Positions 23,143 to 33,761 of a stretch of DNA of 64,000 nt are shown here, piece by piece. The DNA lies in NCBI GenBank assembly GCA_947177165.1, contig CAMWTP010000012.1, positions 27,383-91,382 on the forward strand. The letters are read 5' to 3'. The translations under genes were made by a program, and so were the position numbers. Within the stretch, counting starts at the first letter, position 1. Each line of letters opens with the position of its first letter. This DNA comes from an uncultured Lachnospiraceae bacterium. GTDB taxonomy: Bacteria; Bacillota; Clostridia; Lachnospirales; Lachnospiraceae. The notes under the pieces were generated by a model that worked only from the letters and a program-made list of their open reading frames with translations, made no database searches and was not told the DNA's origin.

Positions 23143-23622
23143 TTGTTTTCCTTTTGGGAGGAAAGGAGGGGATTTTCCGTGGCTTGTACAGAAGCATACA
23201 AAGAACACATCATGTATACTTTTAATGGTTTCTGCAAAGTTGTTATACGCTATGCCGCTATCAACGCATGGCGGGAACGGAGCAGGCGGCGGCAAAGAGA
23301 AATATCCTTTGAATACCTCACAGAAGAAAAATTCTATTCTCTAAATACATCAGACAATCCTTTTACAGCACACTACGAAGAACACCCCGTTACAATTTGC
23401 GGTCAGACAATTATCCTCACTAACGGGGAACTTGCCGCCGCCCTGTTATCCCTGCCGGAAAAGGAAAAAGAAATCATTTACCTTTACTTTTTCGGGAGCT
23501 ACACACAGCAGGAAATGGGGAAAATGTACAGACGCGCACGAAGTACCATGAGTCGCCACTTACACAGTGCCTTGCAGATGTTGCAGAAAGAAATGGAGGT
23601 GCTTTCACATGAGGAAACCTAG
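23143..23622 (+). CDS. sigma-70 family RNA polymerase sigma factor, Tn916-family (ICE) type
   Basis: LPEKEKEIIYLYFFGSYTQQEMGKMYRRARSTMSRHLHSAL (sigma region 4); followed by the Tn916-type helix-turn-helix gene. Confidence 0.8.
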   Translation: MFSFWEERRGFSVACTEAYKEHIMYTFNGFCKVVIRYAAINAWRERSRRRQREISFEYLTEEKFYSLNTSDNPFTAHYEEHPVTICGQTIILTNGELAAALLSLPEKEKEIIYLYFFGSYTQQEMGKMYRRARSTMSRHLHSALQMLQKEMEVLSHEET

Positions 23623-23821
23623 CCTTGTGCCATATGAAACCATCGTCAGAGCGACCAGCGGAGAGCCGGAAGCCGTGGACGAGGTTTTACAGCATTACAG
23701 CAGACAAATCCAGCTTGCTGCCCTTGAAAACGGACACATCAACAAGGACACCGAAGACAGCATAAAACAGCGGCTTATTGCTGCCCTTTTCCAGTTCCGT
23801 CTTGACAGACAGGTTACATAA
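23609..23821 (+). CDS. Tn916-type helix-turn-helix domain protein
   Basis: MRKPSLVPYETIVRATSGEPEAVDEVLQHYSRQIQLAALENGHINKDTEDSIKQRLIAALFQFRLDRQVT. Confidence 0.8.
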   Translation: MRKPSLVPYETIVRATSGEPEAVDEVLQHYSRQIQLAALENGHINKDTEDSIKQRLIAALFQFRLDRQVT

Positions 23822-23827
23822 CGGGAG

Positions 23828-23980
23828 GTGAGATTTGTCGCTAAAATAATTATACTCACATTCAAAGACACGGAAGAAAAAGCAGTTGAGGAAGCCATAG
23901 CCGCCCTTGCCGATATGCATAATGCTTGTAACAAAAAGCCGAAGGCTGAACTGTTACATCAATTTGACAATAATACCTGA
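23828..23980 (+). CDS. short ORF (50 aa, GTG start), possible ICE remnant
   Basis: Hand-translated VRFVAKIIILTFKDTEEKAVEEAIAALADMHNACNKKPKAELLHQFDNNT*; starts 6 nt after the HTH stop. Below the ORF-track cutoff. Confidence 0.4.
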   Translation: MRFVAKIIILTFKDTEEKAVEEAIAALADMHNACNKKPKAELLHQFDNNT

Positions 23981-24080
23981 ATGTTTTATACTCAGAGCAT
24001 AGTGCGAAAAATCTTTCTAAGGCAGCAAACTACACTGCCTAAGAAGTATTCAATTTCACACAGGAAATATTGGAGGAATT

Positions 24081-24692
24081 ATGGAAAACACAAAGACAAG
24101 AGAACCGCAGCAAAAGCGTTCCATTGAAAAGAAAAACAAAATTATAGAAGTCGGCTTCCGCCTCATGTGTGAGAACGGTTATCAGAAAACCACCACCGCC
24201 GATATCGCAAAAGCCGCCGGCGTCTCGACGGGTATCATCTACAGTTATTTCAAGGACAAGCATGACATATTTACTGCTGGTCTTGAACTGTTCGGAAGTC
24301 AGATGATCATTCCCATGTACGACCAGTTTACCTTGCCGCTGGATATCCGAAAAAGTGTGAATATTGTGATTGATTCGCTGATTGATGGACATCAGATCTT
24401 CCGGAATGCCCACAAGGAAATCGAATCCCTCGTCATGACAAACGAAGACATTGCGCGCATCATGTATGAGTTTGAGATGCGCACGACAAAAGATTTGGAG
24501 ATTTTTCTAAAAAAAGCAGGCTTCGCACCGGAAAACCTGCTGGAAAAAACACATATTATCTATAACATGATCGAGTCCCTCTGCCATGAATTAACCTTTC
24601 ACAGACATGAGGAACTCAACTGTGAGCAAATGCGTGCAATCGTTGTCGACGCAATCCTTGCCATGCTCGGCGAGCCTGAAAATGCCAACTGA
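24081..24692 (+). CDS. TetR/AcrR family transcriptional regulator
   Basis: VGFRLMCENGYQKTTTADIAKAAGVSTGIIYSYFKDKHDIFTAGLE. Confidence 0.92.
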   Translation: MENTKTREPQQKRSIEKKNKIIEVGFRLMCENGYQKTTTADIAKAAGVSTGIIYSYFKDKHDIFTAGLELFGSQMIIPMYDQFTLPLDIRKSVNIVIDSLIDGHQIFRNAHKEIESLVMTNEDIARIMYEFEMRTTKDLEIFLKKAGFAPENLLEKTHIIYNMIESLCHELTFHRHEELNCEQMRAIVVDAILAMLGEPENAN

Positions 24693-24768
24693 GGAACGAT
24701 ACGAACTATAACTTACCCTATTCCCTGCCATTTTTCCGGCCGCACACTTTCTACAGTTCCTAAGCCTT

Positions 24769-25512
24769 TCAATATCTTACTTCAACCAGACACAAGCCCT
24801 TTGCAGGCGCAAGCGCACCTGACAAATCTCTGGCGGCATTGTCTCCGAGCAACTCCACTATTGACTCCGGTGTTCTCTGCCCCAGACCGACTTCGATCAA
24901 CGTGCCAGTGAGTATCCGCACCATATGATACAGAAAACCGTCGCCGCTGTAAGTAATGACAACCTCATTTCCAAGCTTTTCTATCTGAATCCCGTCAATT
25001 GTGCGCACGGTTGACTTCCTGCTCTTTTTATTCGAGGTAAATGCCTTAAAATCATGCGTTCCCACAAAATAGCCGGCGGCCGCCTTCATCGCATCCAGAT
25101 CAAGCTGCTGCGGCAGCTCATACACATACCTGCGCTCAAACACACAGGGAAGCTTCGAATTCCATATGCGGTACCGGTATGTTTTCCCCTTTGCATTAAG
25201 CCTGCTGTGAAAGCGCTCCGGCATCTCCTGAATCGATATGACACCGATATCCTCCGGCAGATACTGATTCATGTAATCCATCACTTCCTGCGCCGACCGC
25301 TCTGTGTCAATCTTAAAATTCGCCACCTGGCCAAGCGCATGCACGCCCGCGTCAGTACGCCCCGAACCATCCACCTGTACGAAATCCCGGCCCGTCATCT
25401 TTGCAAGAATCGCCTCCAGTTTCCCCTGTATCGTATTGCCTGTCGAATCCTGTCGCTGCCATCCCTGATAGCGGGTGCCTTCGTACTGTACTGTTATCTT
25501 AAAATTTTTCAT
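24769..25512 (-). CDS. truA: tRNA pseudouridine(38-40) synthase
   Basis: VQYEGTRYQGWQRQ, VDGSGRTDAGVHALGQVANF. Confidence 0.96.
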   Translation of the reverse strand: MKNFKITVQYEGTRYQGWQRQDSTGNTIQGKLEAILAKMTGRDFVQVDGSGRTDAGVHALGQVANFKIDTERSAQEVMDYMNQYLPEDIGVISIQEMPERFHSRLNAKGKTYRYRIWNSKLPCVFERRYVYELPQQLDLDAMKAAAGYFVGTHDFKAFTSNKKSRKSTVRTIDGIQIEKLGNEVVITYSGDGFLYHMVRILTGTLIEVGLGQRTPESIVELLGDNAARDLSGALAPAKGLCLVEVRY

Positions 25513-25519
25513 CCGATTC

Positions 25520-26698
25520 TTATTTTCCCCGATTTTCCTCTTCACTCAGCTCTCTGATTTCCTCATCATCCAGCCGTCTGAAATGGTTGATATTTCGAAC
25601 CAACATTTTGATACTGTACTTGGGTGTGTCAAAAAAACCCGCCTCATTCATATTGACGACAATAATTCCCAAAGGCACTGCGATCAGCATACCGCCAACG
25701 CCTGCAATCCGATAGCCGATAAAGAGCAAAAACAACGTCGGAATCGGCTCCATACCGATTGATTCTCCCATAATCTTAGGCTGTATCAACTGCCGGAACA
25801 GTTGTCCTACCCCCCAGATTACCAAGAATCCAAAAGCCCTGAGATAATTGCCTCCAATAATTGTCACGATCGCCCACGGCACGAGCACAATCCCTGTCCC
25901 AAAAAAGGGCAGAAAGTCCAGAAATGCCATGAGAAGCGCTATCAGAAAACTGTATCGAACCTTCATAACGGTAAGTCCTACCAGCAGCAGCACATACATC
26001 CAGATCTCAATCCGAAACTGTGCTTTAAAATATCCGCCAACGGCCTGTTTCAGGCTTGAGACAAACACATCGTACTTGTGCGTAATATTTTCCGGCAGAA
26101 ATTTATTTACAAAATTTCCTATCCACTCCCTGTCTGCAATAAAGAAATAGGCCGACAACATGCACATGATGATTGATATAATAACATTTGCTATGTTTCC
26201 AACCATGCTGCCCATGCCCTCAAATGTACTAAAATTCAGACTTTTTGGCAGGTCTGTTATCATCTCGCCAATCGTGTTTCCCAAGCTGTTTAATGCATCT
26301 GCAAACTTGGGCGCCCTCACTCCAACATATTGGTTAATCGACTCCCCAAACGCATCAAAATCCTTCTTTACAGACGCCCACATGGCGGGAACTTCTTCTA
26401 TAAACCCAGATAGCTGTCTCCAGAGTATGACTCCAACACCATATCCGATTCCAATCACTGCTGCAATCACACACACAATGACAACCACCGTTCCGGCCTT
26501 TCTTCTGATTTTCAACTTTCGCTCCAGAAATACCACAAATGGATTCGCGATACATGATATGATCCAGCCGATCACAAAGGGCATGAAGAACAAAACCAAC
26601 TTTGGCACCAGAAAAATACAAAGCAGCAGTATGACCAGCGAAATCAATATATTCACAATCAACTTGAGATTTTCCCTACCTGTACTTTTTCCTTCCAT
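25520..26698 (-). CDS. AI-2E family transporter
   Basis: Polytopic; ...LLMAFLDFLPFFGTGIVLVPWAIV...QPKIMGESIGMEPIPTLFLLFIGYRIAGVGGMLIAVP. Confidence 0.9.
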   Translation of the reverse strand: MEGKSTGRENLKLIVNILISLVILLLCIFLVPKLVLFFMPFVIGWIISCIANPFVVFLERKLKIRRKAGTVVVIVCVIAAVIGIGYGVGVILWRQLSGFIEEVPAMWASVKKDFDAFGESINQYVGVRAPKFADALNSLGNTIGEMITDLPKSLNFSTFEGMGSMVGNIANVIISIIMCMLSAYFFIADREWIGNFVNKFLPENITHKYDVFVSSLKQAVGGYFKAQFRIEIWMYVLLLVGLTVMKVRYSFLIALLMAFLDFLPFFGTGIVLVPWAIVTIIGGNYLRAFGFLVIWGVGQLFRQLIQPKIMGESIGMEPIPTLFLLFIGYRIAGVGGMLIAVPLGIIVVNMNEAGFFDTPKYSIKMLVRNINHFRRLDDEEIRELSEEENRGK

Positions 26699-26700
26699 AA

Positions 26701-27303
26701 TCAGTCCTCTCCTTCCGACTGCTCCATCATGCTGTCAATCAGCTCATAGATCTCGTCCCGCCCCTGCTTTGTCTGCGCTGAGAATGGTATCACGATGGTA
26801 TCTTTATCGACATTGAGCCCCTGCTTTACTGCCTTAATCTGCTTTTGCAGCTGGCTTCTGTTGATTTTATCCGCCTTTGTCGCTATGATAATCGGGTGAA
26901 AACCGTTCGAGAGAATCCAATCGTACATGATTTTGTCGTTTGCCGACGGATCATGCCTGATATCGACCAGCAAAAATACAGCCTTTAGCACTTTTGACTG
27001 GCGAAGATACTTCTCGATCATTTTTCCCCATTTCTCTTTTTCCTGCTGGCTCACCTTCGCATAGCCGTACCCCGGAAGATCGACAAAATACAGCTCATCA
27101 TTGATATTATAAAAGTTAATCGTCTGTGTCTTTCCAGGCTGTGAGCTGGTACGCGCCAAAGACTTTCGGTTCATGAGAGCATTGATCAGCGAGGACTTTC
27201 CCACATTGCTCTTCCCGGCAAACGCAATTTCAGGCATATGATTTTGTGGTATCTTGCTTGTCACACCAATTACTGTTTCCAAGCTTACATTTTTTATGAC
27301 CAT
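26701..27303 (-). CDS. engB: ribosome biogenesis GTPase YihA/YsxC
   Basis: IAFAGKSNVGKSSLINALMNRKSLARTSSQPGKTQTINFY; adjacent to lon. Confidence 0.97.
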   Translation of the reverse strand: MVIKNVSLETVIGVTSKIPQNHMPEIAFAGKSNVGKSSLINALMNRKSLARTSSQPGKTQTINFYNINDELYFVDLPGYGYAKVSQQEKEKWGKMIEKYLRQSKVLKAVFLLVDIRHDPSANDKIMYDWILSNGFHPIIIATKADKINRSQLQKQIKAVKQGLNVDKDTIVIPFSAQTKQGRDEIYELIDSMMEQSEGED

Positions 27304-27327
27304 CTGTTATTTCTCCTGCTTAGGAAC

Positions 27328-29742
27328 TTACGATTCCTTATTCTCTCCTGTTACCGTTTTCTTTTTGTTTCCACTTTTTGTTCGTTTTATCTTGATTTCC
27401 TGCGCAAACGCCAGCGGTATCACCTCATCCATAGAGCTCACAAAACAGATCTCCATACCCGATTTAATCTCATTGGAAATCTCCGCAACATCTTTCTCAT
27501 TTTCCTTTGGTACCAGGACAGTCGTGATGCCTGCTGTCTTTGCCGCCAGCAGCTTTTCTTTCAGTCCACCGATTGGAAGCACCCTTCCCCGCAGTGTGAT
27601 CTCTCCGGTCATAGCAACCTTTGCTTTGACGGGTGTATCAGTGATTGCTGACAGCACTGCTGTTGCCATGGTAATACCCGCAGACGGTCCATCCTTTGGA
27701 ACTGCCCCTTCGGGAATATGGAGATGGAAGTCATTCTCTTTGAAAAATTCTGGATTAATCTTATACTTGGGCGCAATTGACCTGATATAACTGATTCCGG
27801 TCATCGCGGACTCCTTCATCACATCGCCAAGCTTTCCCGTAAGTTCGATCTCACCCTTTCCAGGCATAATATTCACTTCAATCTGCAGCGTATCACCGCC
27901 CACACTTGTCCATGCAAGTCCTCTGACAATACCGACATCATCTTTCTCGTTCGCCATATCCACACTGTACTTTGGCTTTCCAAGATACTTTTCCAGTCTC
28001 TGACTGTTTACCTTGATACACTTGTCCTGTATCTGTTTTTTCGGTTTTCCGCCTCTGTCTTTTAGAATCTCCAGCGCTGCCTTTCTGCATACTGTCCCGA
28101 GCTTCCGCTCCAGATTTCGCACACCAGCCTCTTTCGTGTAATGGTCAATGATTCCTTTGATCGCATTGTCACTGATCGTCAGCTGTGTTTCCTTCAGACC
28201 ATTCTTCTTTAACTGTTTCTCCCACAGATGTTCCTTTGCAATGTGAAACTTCTCATTTGCCGTGTAGCTTGTCACTTCTATGATATCCATGCGGTCCAGC
28301 AGCGGTCTTGGAATATTGCCCGCATCGTTTGCCGTCGCTATGAATAAGACCTTGGACAAGTCAATCGGCAGCTCCACATAGTGATCCCTGAAATGGCAGT
28401 TCTGCTCTGGATCAAGCACCTCCAGGAGCGCAGAGGAGGTATCACCCTTATAGTCACTGCTGACCTTGTCAATCTCATCGAGCAGCATCAGCGGATTGCA
28501 CACCCCCGCTTGCTTCAGGCCATTTGCAATGCGTCCCGGCATCGCCCCTACATAGGTCTTGCGGTGTCCCCTGATCTCCGCCTCGTCGCGCACACCGCCA
28601 AGACAGATCCTGACATATTTCTTATTCAGTGCCTCGGCTATAGATTTTGCGATCGAAGTTTTTCCTGTTCCCGGCGGTCCCACCAGACACATGATCGGTG
28701 CTTCGCCCTTGCTGGTCAGACATCTGACTGCCAGATACTCGACAATCCGTTCCTTCACTTTCTCCAGCCCATAATGGTCTCTCTCCAGGATCTCCTCTGC
28801 CCTGTTGATATCATTATTGTCCTTCGATGCTTTGTTCCACGGAAGTTCTAAGAGCGTCTCAATATATCCGCGCTCCACTGCACTCTCCGAGCTCGAACCC
28901 ATGATTGTCTTAAACCGGTTGATCGCCTTTTGAATCTTTTCCTTCACTTCCGCATCCGCTTTCAGCTTTGCGAGCGCTTCCTCATAATGCTTCACATCAG
29001 AATATTGATTCTTTTCTCCCAATTCTTCCTGTATATACTCCATCTGCTCACGCAGAATGTAATCCTTTTGGTTCTTGTCAATTTTCTCTCTGATCTTGAC
29101 CGCCAGCTGTGTGCGGATCGCCGCGATCTGCGCCTCATTCATGATCAGCGCCACCAATTCCCCACACTGATCCGCCAGATCTTCAATCTCCAATATACTC
29201 TGTTTCTGTTCGTAAGAAAAAGGGGTATTGATCAGGATCTGGTTCATCAATACCGCCAGACTGCTTCCCTCTTTGAAATATTTTCCAAGACTTTTCCCAA
29301 TCTTGGGATAAAATCTCACATAAGTGTCAAAAACTTCCCTGAGCGTGCGGATCAATGCCTCCTCCTCAGTCTGTTCCATGACAGTTTCACTGTCATCAAT
29401 CTCCTCATACAGTGCGCTGAAATACTGACCTTCATTGTCCTCAATCTCTATGATGCGTGCTCTTGCCACAGCCTCCACCATAACCCTGTCAATGCTGTTA
29501 GGAAGCTTTGTTACCTGTTTGATATTTGCCACTGTGCACACTTTATATAACCCGTCGATGTCCGGCATCTCCTCCTCCGGGTCGATCTGCGGCACGAGCA
29601 GAACCTTCTGTGATTCATTTAACGCCTGCTCAATTGCCTTTTTGGACATATCTCTGTTCAGATCAAAATGTATGATCATATTCGGTATTACTGTCAATCC
29701 CCGCAGTGCCACCAAAGGTAATGCTGTTGTTATCTGCTCCAT
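27328..29742 (-). CDS. lon: ATP-dependent protease La
   Basis: LVGPPGTGKTSIAKSIAEAL; catalytic PKDGPSAGITMATAV...GGLKEKLLAAKTAG. Confidence 0.98.
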   Translation of the reverse strand: MEQITTALPLVALRGLTVIPNMIIHFDLNRDMSKKAIEQALNESQKVLLVPQIDPEEEMPDIDGLYKVCTVANIKQVTKLPNSIDRVMVEAVARARIIEIEDNEGQYFSALYEEIDDSETVMEQTEEEALIRTLREVFDTYVRFYPKIGKSLGKYFKEGSSLAVLMNQILINTPFSYEQKQSILEIEDLADQCGELVALIMNEAQIAAIRTQLAVKIREKIDKNQKDYILREQMEYIQEELGEKNQYSDVKHYEEALAKLKADAEVKEKIQKAINRFKTIMGSSSESAVERGYIETLLELPWNKASKDNNDINRAEEILERDHYGLEKVKERIVEYLAVRCLTSKGEAPIMCLVGPPGTGKTSIAKSIAEALNKKYVRICLGGVRDEAEIRGHRKTYVGAMPGRIANGLKQAGVCNPLMLLDEIDKVSSDYKGDTSSALLEVLDPEQNCHFRDHYVELPIDLSKVLFIATANDAGNIPRPLLDRMDIIEVTSYTANEKFHIAKEHLWEKQLKKNGLKETQLTISDNAIKGIIDHYTKEAGVRNLERKLGTVCRKAALEILKDRGGKPKKQIQDKCIKVNSQRLEKYLGKPKYSVDMANEKDDVGIVRGLAWTSVGGDTLQIEVNIMPGKGEIELTGKLGDVMKESAMTGISYIRSIAPKYKINPEFFKENDFHLHIPEGAVPKDGPSAGITMATAVLSAITDTPVKAKVAMTGEITLRGRVLPIGGLKEKLLAAKTAGITTVLVPKENEKDVAEISNEIKSGMEICFVSSMDEVIPLAFAQEIKIKRTKSGNKKKTVTGENKES

Positions 29743-29757
29743 CTAAATTCCTTTCGT

Positions 29758-29790
29758 AAAAGCGCCGCCTTTTTGAAAGGCGGCGCTTAT
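29758..29790 (-). terminator. terminator downstream of clpX
   Basis: AAGCGCCGCCTTtttgAAAGGCGGCGCTT hairpin. Confidence 0.85.
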
Positions 29791-29805
29791 GATTAATCCA
29801 TTTAT

Positions 29806-31074
29806 TTATCTCGCCTTTTTCTCTCGCTCTGTGCGCATCGCTTCGCGGTGTACTACAAAAGGCTGACTTGTTCCCTCTACGGACTCCTTCGTAATCACGC
29901 AGCTCTCAATCGTGTCATCGGAAGGAATCTCATACATGATATCCATCATAATGCTCTCCATGATGGAACGCAGACCTCTGGCTCCTGTCTTTCTCTCCAA
30001 CGCTTTTTCGGCAATCGCGTCGATCGCATCCGGCTCAAAGGTAAGCTTTACATCGTCGAACTCAAAAAGCTTCTGATACTGCTTAATCAGAGCACTCTTT
30101 GGCTCCTTGAGGATCCTCACGAGAGCTTCCTTATCAAGTCCCTCCAGCGATACGTTGATCGGAACTCTGCCGACAAACTCAGGAATCAGGCCATATTTTG
30201 TGAGATCCTGCGGTGTCACTTCCTTAAACACAGCGCCGAGATCCCTTGTCGTCTTCTCTGCGATATCCTTGTTGAACCCAATCGACTTGCGGTCAAGCCT
30301 GTTCTCAACAATCTTGTCAAGCCCGTCAAAAGCACCGCCGCAGATAAACAGGATATTCGTCGTGTCGATCTGGATCAATTCCTGATGCGGATGCTTTCTT
30401 CCGCCCTGTGGGGGCACACTCGCGACCGTACCTTCGACAATCTTCAAAAGTGCCTGCTGCACGCCCTCGCCGGAAACATCCCTGGTAATCGAAACATTTT
30501 CACTCTTCTTGGTAATCTTGTCGATCTCATCGATATAGATAATCCCGTATTGAGCCCTCTCAATATCGTAATCCGCTGCCTGAATAAGCTTCAAAAGGAT
30601 ATTCTCAACATCCTCTCCGACATAGCCTGCCTCCGTGAGTGTCGTCGCATCTGCGATTGCAAAAGGAACATTGATGATCTTGGCAAGTGTCTGTGCCAGA
30701 TAAGTTTTTCCAGACCCAGTCGGTCCAATCATGATGATATTGCTCTTCTGAAGTTCTACATCCAGATCCTTTTCAGCCATGACACGCTTATAGTGATTGT
30801 ATACCGCCACCGATAATACTTTCTTGGCCTCCTCCTGTCCGATGACATAGTCGTCAAGAAACTCTTTGATTTCCACAGGCTTTAAGAGGTTGATCTCGAA
30901 GCCGCCCTCGATCTGCTCCTCCTCATATTCCTCCTCGATAATGTCTGCACAGATATCTACACACTCATCACAAATATAAACACCGGATGGACCTGCTATC
31001 AGCTTTCTCACCTGATCCTGTGTTTTATTGCAGAAAGAACATCTTACTCTTCCCTCAGTGCTTTTTCCTGCCAT
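29806..31074 (-). CDS. clpX: ATP-dependent Clp protease ATP-binding subunit ClpX
   Basis: Zinc finger [45 protein letters not shown]. Confidence 0.98.
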   Translation of the reverse strand: MAGKSTEGRVRCSFCNKTQDQVRKLIAGPSGVYICDECVDICADIIEEEYEEEQIEGGFEINLLKPVEIKEFLDDYVIGQEEAKKVLSVAVYNHYKRVMAEKDLDVELQKSNIIMIGPTGSGKTYLAQTLAKIINVPFAIADATTLTEAGYVGEDVENILLKLIQAADYDIERAQYGIIYIDEIDKITKKSENVSITRDVSGEGVQQALLKIVEGTVASVPPQGGRKHPHQELIQIDTTNILFICGGAFDGLDKIVENRLDRKSIGFNKDIAEKTTRDLGAVFKEVTPQDLTKYGLIPEFVGRVPINVSLEGLDKEALVRILKEPKSALIKQYQKLFEFDDVKLTFEPDAIDAIAEKALERKTGARGLRSIMESIMMDIMYEIPSDDTIESCVITKESVEGTSQPFVVHREAMRTEREKKAR

Positions 31075-31121
31075 CCTTTTTCTCCCTTTACTCATAATTC
31101 ATTCAATCATAATAATATAAT

Positions 31122-31730
31122 TTAATTCTCTTTGTCCTCCGCTGCATCGGCCCTGTCAGTAATCACTTTATCAATCAAACCGTACTGCATCGCTTCCTCA
31201 GCCGTTTTCCAATTATCGCGCTCTGTATCCGCTGCAATCACATCATACGGCTGACCGCAGTTCTCCGCCAAAATACTGTTCAATTTCTGCTTCGTTCGCA
31301 AAATATGTTTTGCAGCAATTTCAATCTCTGTTGCCTGTCCCTGTGCCCCGCCGAGCGGCTGATGGATCATAATCTCCGCGTTGGGAAGCGCAAGCCGCTT
31401 GCCCTTCGTGCCGCCTGCAAGCAGGAATGCACCCATGCTGGCCGCCATTCCAATACATATTGTGGATACATCGCATTTGATGTACCGCATCGTATCATAA
31501 ATTGCCATACCCGCTGTGACAGAACCACCCGGGCTGTTAATGTACAGCTGAATGTCCTTCTCCGGATCCTCAGCCTCCAAAAACAACAGCTGTGCTACTG
31601 TAAGGCTTGCTGTCGTCTCGTTTACTTCCTCTCCCAGGAATATAATGCGCTCCTTCAAAAGTCTTGAATAAATATCGTAGGAACGCTCTCCCCGGCTTGT
31701 TTGTTCTATGACATATGGTACTAAACTCAT
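31122..31730 (-). CDS. clpP: ATP-dependent Clp protease proteolytic subunit
   Basis: [36 protein letters not shown]; Ser site [16 protein letters not shown]; His site [13 protein letters not shown]. Confidence 0.98.
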   Translation of the reverse strand: MSLVPYVIEQTSRGERSYDIYSRLLKERIIFLGEEVNETTASLTVAQLLFLEAEDPEKDIQLYINSPGGSVTAGMAIYDTMRYIKCDVSTICIGMAASMGAFLLAGGTKGKRLALPNAEIMIHQPLGGAQGQATEIEIAAKHILRTKQKLNSILAENCGQPYDVIAADTERDNWKTAEEAMQYGLIDKVITDRADAAEDKEN

Positions 31731-31857
31731 GGAATTTACCTCCGCTTTTGATACTAATATATTAAGTAGCAGACCTCATTTAGATTCAGTATAACGCAAA
31801 TATAATAATTGTGCAAATAATACGCACAATTATTATACTTTTTTAATATATTGTATT

Positions 31858-33144
31858 CTATTTTTCTACCGCGTTCTCCACTGCCAGATCCAGCGCTTTT
31901 CTGATGCAAATGTCCTCCTTGATTGACTTTTGCTCAAAATCGCTGATCATCTCTGTGAGCTTACTCTCCTCCATCTGGTAAGCTTCTGCCATCTTCTTGA
32001 TCTCAGATGTGTACTCTTCCTCACTCACCTCTATATTCTCAGCCTTTGCCACTGCCTCAAGCACCAGCCTTGTCTTGATCCTCTGCTCTGCCTGCGGCTT
32101 TAACTGCTCTAAGAATGCCTCTCTCGTGAGACCTGTAAACTGGAAATACTGGTCGATCGAGATACCCTGCATCTGGATTCTCTGAGCAAAATCATCTGCC
32201 ATTGAACGCTGCTGTGTCGCAAGCATCGCCTCTGGAATATCCATCTGCGCATCTGCAATGATTGCCTCGATTACCTTCTCTTCCTTTGCAGACTTTGCTT
32301 CGTCTTCCTTCTTCTCCGTCAGGTTCTTCTTCACATCTTCCCTATACTCAGCCAAAGTATCAAACTCAGATACCTCACTTGCAAACTCATCGTCAAGCTC
32401 CGGCAGCTCCTTCTCCTTGATCTCCTTGACTGTGCACTTGAAGACAGCAGGCTTTCCGGCAAGCTCCGCAGCCTGATAATCCTCAGGGAAAGTCACATTG
32501 ACATCTACTTCCTTGTCAATCTCAGCACCGATCAGCTGCTCCTCAAATCCCGGAATAAATGTATTAGAACCGATGGTCAGCGGATAATTCTCACCTGTTC
32601 CGCCTTCAAAGGCTTCCCCGTCAACAAATCCCTTGAAATCAATCACTGTCATATCGCCGTCCTTGACAGCCCTGTCCTCAACAGAGATTGTCCGCGCATT
32701 GCTCTCTCTCTCCCTGTCAATTGCCGTGTCAATCTCCTCATCTGTGACAGTTGTGTCTGTCTTCTCAACCTCGATGCCCTTGTACTTTCCAAGTGTTACT
32801 TCCGGCTTTAATGCAACTTCTGCGGTAAATATAAAGGGCTTTCCAGCCTCTGCCTGTACTATATCGATTGTTGGCTGCGACACAATCTCCTCTGTGCACT
32901 CATCCAAAGCCTTTGCGTAAGCAGTAGGAATGACAATGTTTGCGGCATCCTCATAAAAGATCTCTCTGCCATACATCTGTTCTATCATCTTGCGGGGAAC
33001 CTTACCCTTGCGAAATCCCGGAATGCTCAGCTTATTCTTATTCTTCTGATAAGCCTTCTCAATCGCCTGCTCAAAATCCTCAGCTGACGCTTCTATTGTA
33101 AGCTTTGCCATATTTCCCTCTAACTTTTCCACCTGTAAACTCAT
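31858..33144 (-). CDS. tig: trigger factor
   Basis: MSLQVEKLEGNMAKLTIEASAEDFEQAIEKAYQKNKNKLSIPGFRKGKVPRKMIEQMYG; SD AAGGAGG upstream of 33144. Confidence 0.97.
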   Translation of the reverse strand: MSLQVEKLEGNMAKLTIEASAEDFEQAIEKAYQKNKNKLSIPGFRKGKVPRKMIEQMYGREIFYEDAANIVIPTAYAKALDECTEEIVSQPTIDIVQAEAGKPFIFTAEVALKPEVTLGKYKGIEVEKTDTTVTDEEIDTAIDRERESNARTISVEDRAVKDGDMTVIDFKGFVDGEAFEGGTGENYPLTIGSNTFIPGFEEQLIGAEIDKEVDVNVTFPEDYQAAELAGKPAVFKCTVKEIKEKELPELDDEFASEVSEFDTLAEYREDVKKNLTEKKEDEAKSAKEEKVIEAIIADAQMDIPEAMLATQQRSMADDFAQRIQMQGISIDQYFQFTGLTREAFLEQLKPQAEQRIKTRLVLEAVAKAENIEVSEEEYTSEIKKMAEAYQMEESKLTEMISDFEQKSIKEDICIRKALDLAVENAVEK

Positions 33145-33356
33145 TTGTCTCGTTTCCTCCTTGCATATCATGCAATGCATATCATGCAATCATGCCTGCC
33201 ATGAATAATATTTTTATATTTTATCGATTCCAGTATACCGTCTGTACACTGCTCTATGTAACTATTCATCAAACAGTTACAGTCATTTTACAATTATAGC
33301 ATAGGCTTTCCAAAAATAAAAGAAAAATTTTTTAAAAATAAAAAAAACTATAAAAA

Positions 33357-33384
33357 CGGGATGCAGTATCAATACCGCATCCCA
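33357..33384 (-). terminator. terminator downstream of the SASP gene
   Basis: CGGGATGCaGTATcaATACcGCATCCC hairpin with U-rich tail on the minus strand. Confidence 0.8.
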
Positions 33385-33404
33385 TTCTGTCCTTTGGCTT
33401 TGTC

Positions 33405-33611
33405 TTATTTGTTTAAAGACTCCTCATAGCTCTTTACCATTCTTCTGACCATCTCGCCGCCAATGCTTCCTGCCTCGCGCGATGTGAGATCACCGTTGTA
33501 ACCTTCCTTTAAGTTTACACCCAGCTCTGACGCTACCTCTGTCTTAAAACGGTCCATTGCTGCCTTTGCCTCTGGAACTTCTACTCTGTTTGATCTACTC
33601 TGTGATGCCAT
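33405..33611 (-). CDS. alpha/beta-type small acid-soluble spore protein
   Basis: SNRVEVPEAKAAMDRFKTEVASELGVNLKEGYNGDLTSREAGSIGGEMVRRMVKSYE. Confidence 0.95.
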   Translation of the reverse strand: MASQSRSNRVEVPEAKAAMDRFKTEVASELGVNLKEGYNGDLTSREAGSIGGEMVRRMVKSYEESLNK

Positions 33612-33761
33612 AATTTTTTACCTCCGTTAATCATTTTTGCTCTCTATAACAAATCTATTTTCAAAGACAAGCTTTCTGTCGCTTATCTTAATCCTAGTAT
33701 TAACGGAGTGAAAAGTTTTATGAATGGTATATTTTAACTAAACTGTCATTTTATTTCAGTA

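Noticed and set aside
24039-24413. 124-aa minus-strand ORF
   Set aside because: Antisense to the TetR gene at 24081-24692.
29848-30816. 322-aa plus-strand ORF
   Set aside because: Antisense to clpX along its whole length; no recognisable family and the opposite strand is unmistakable ClpX.
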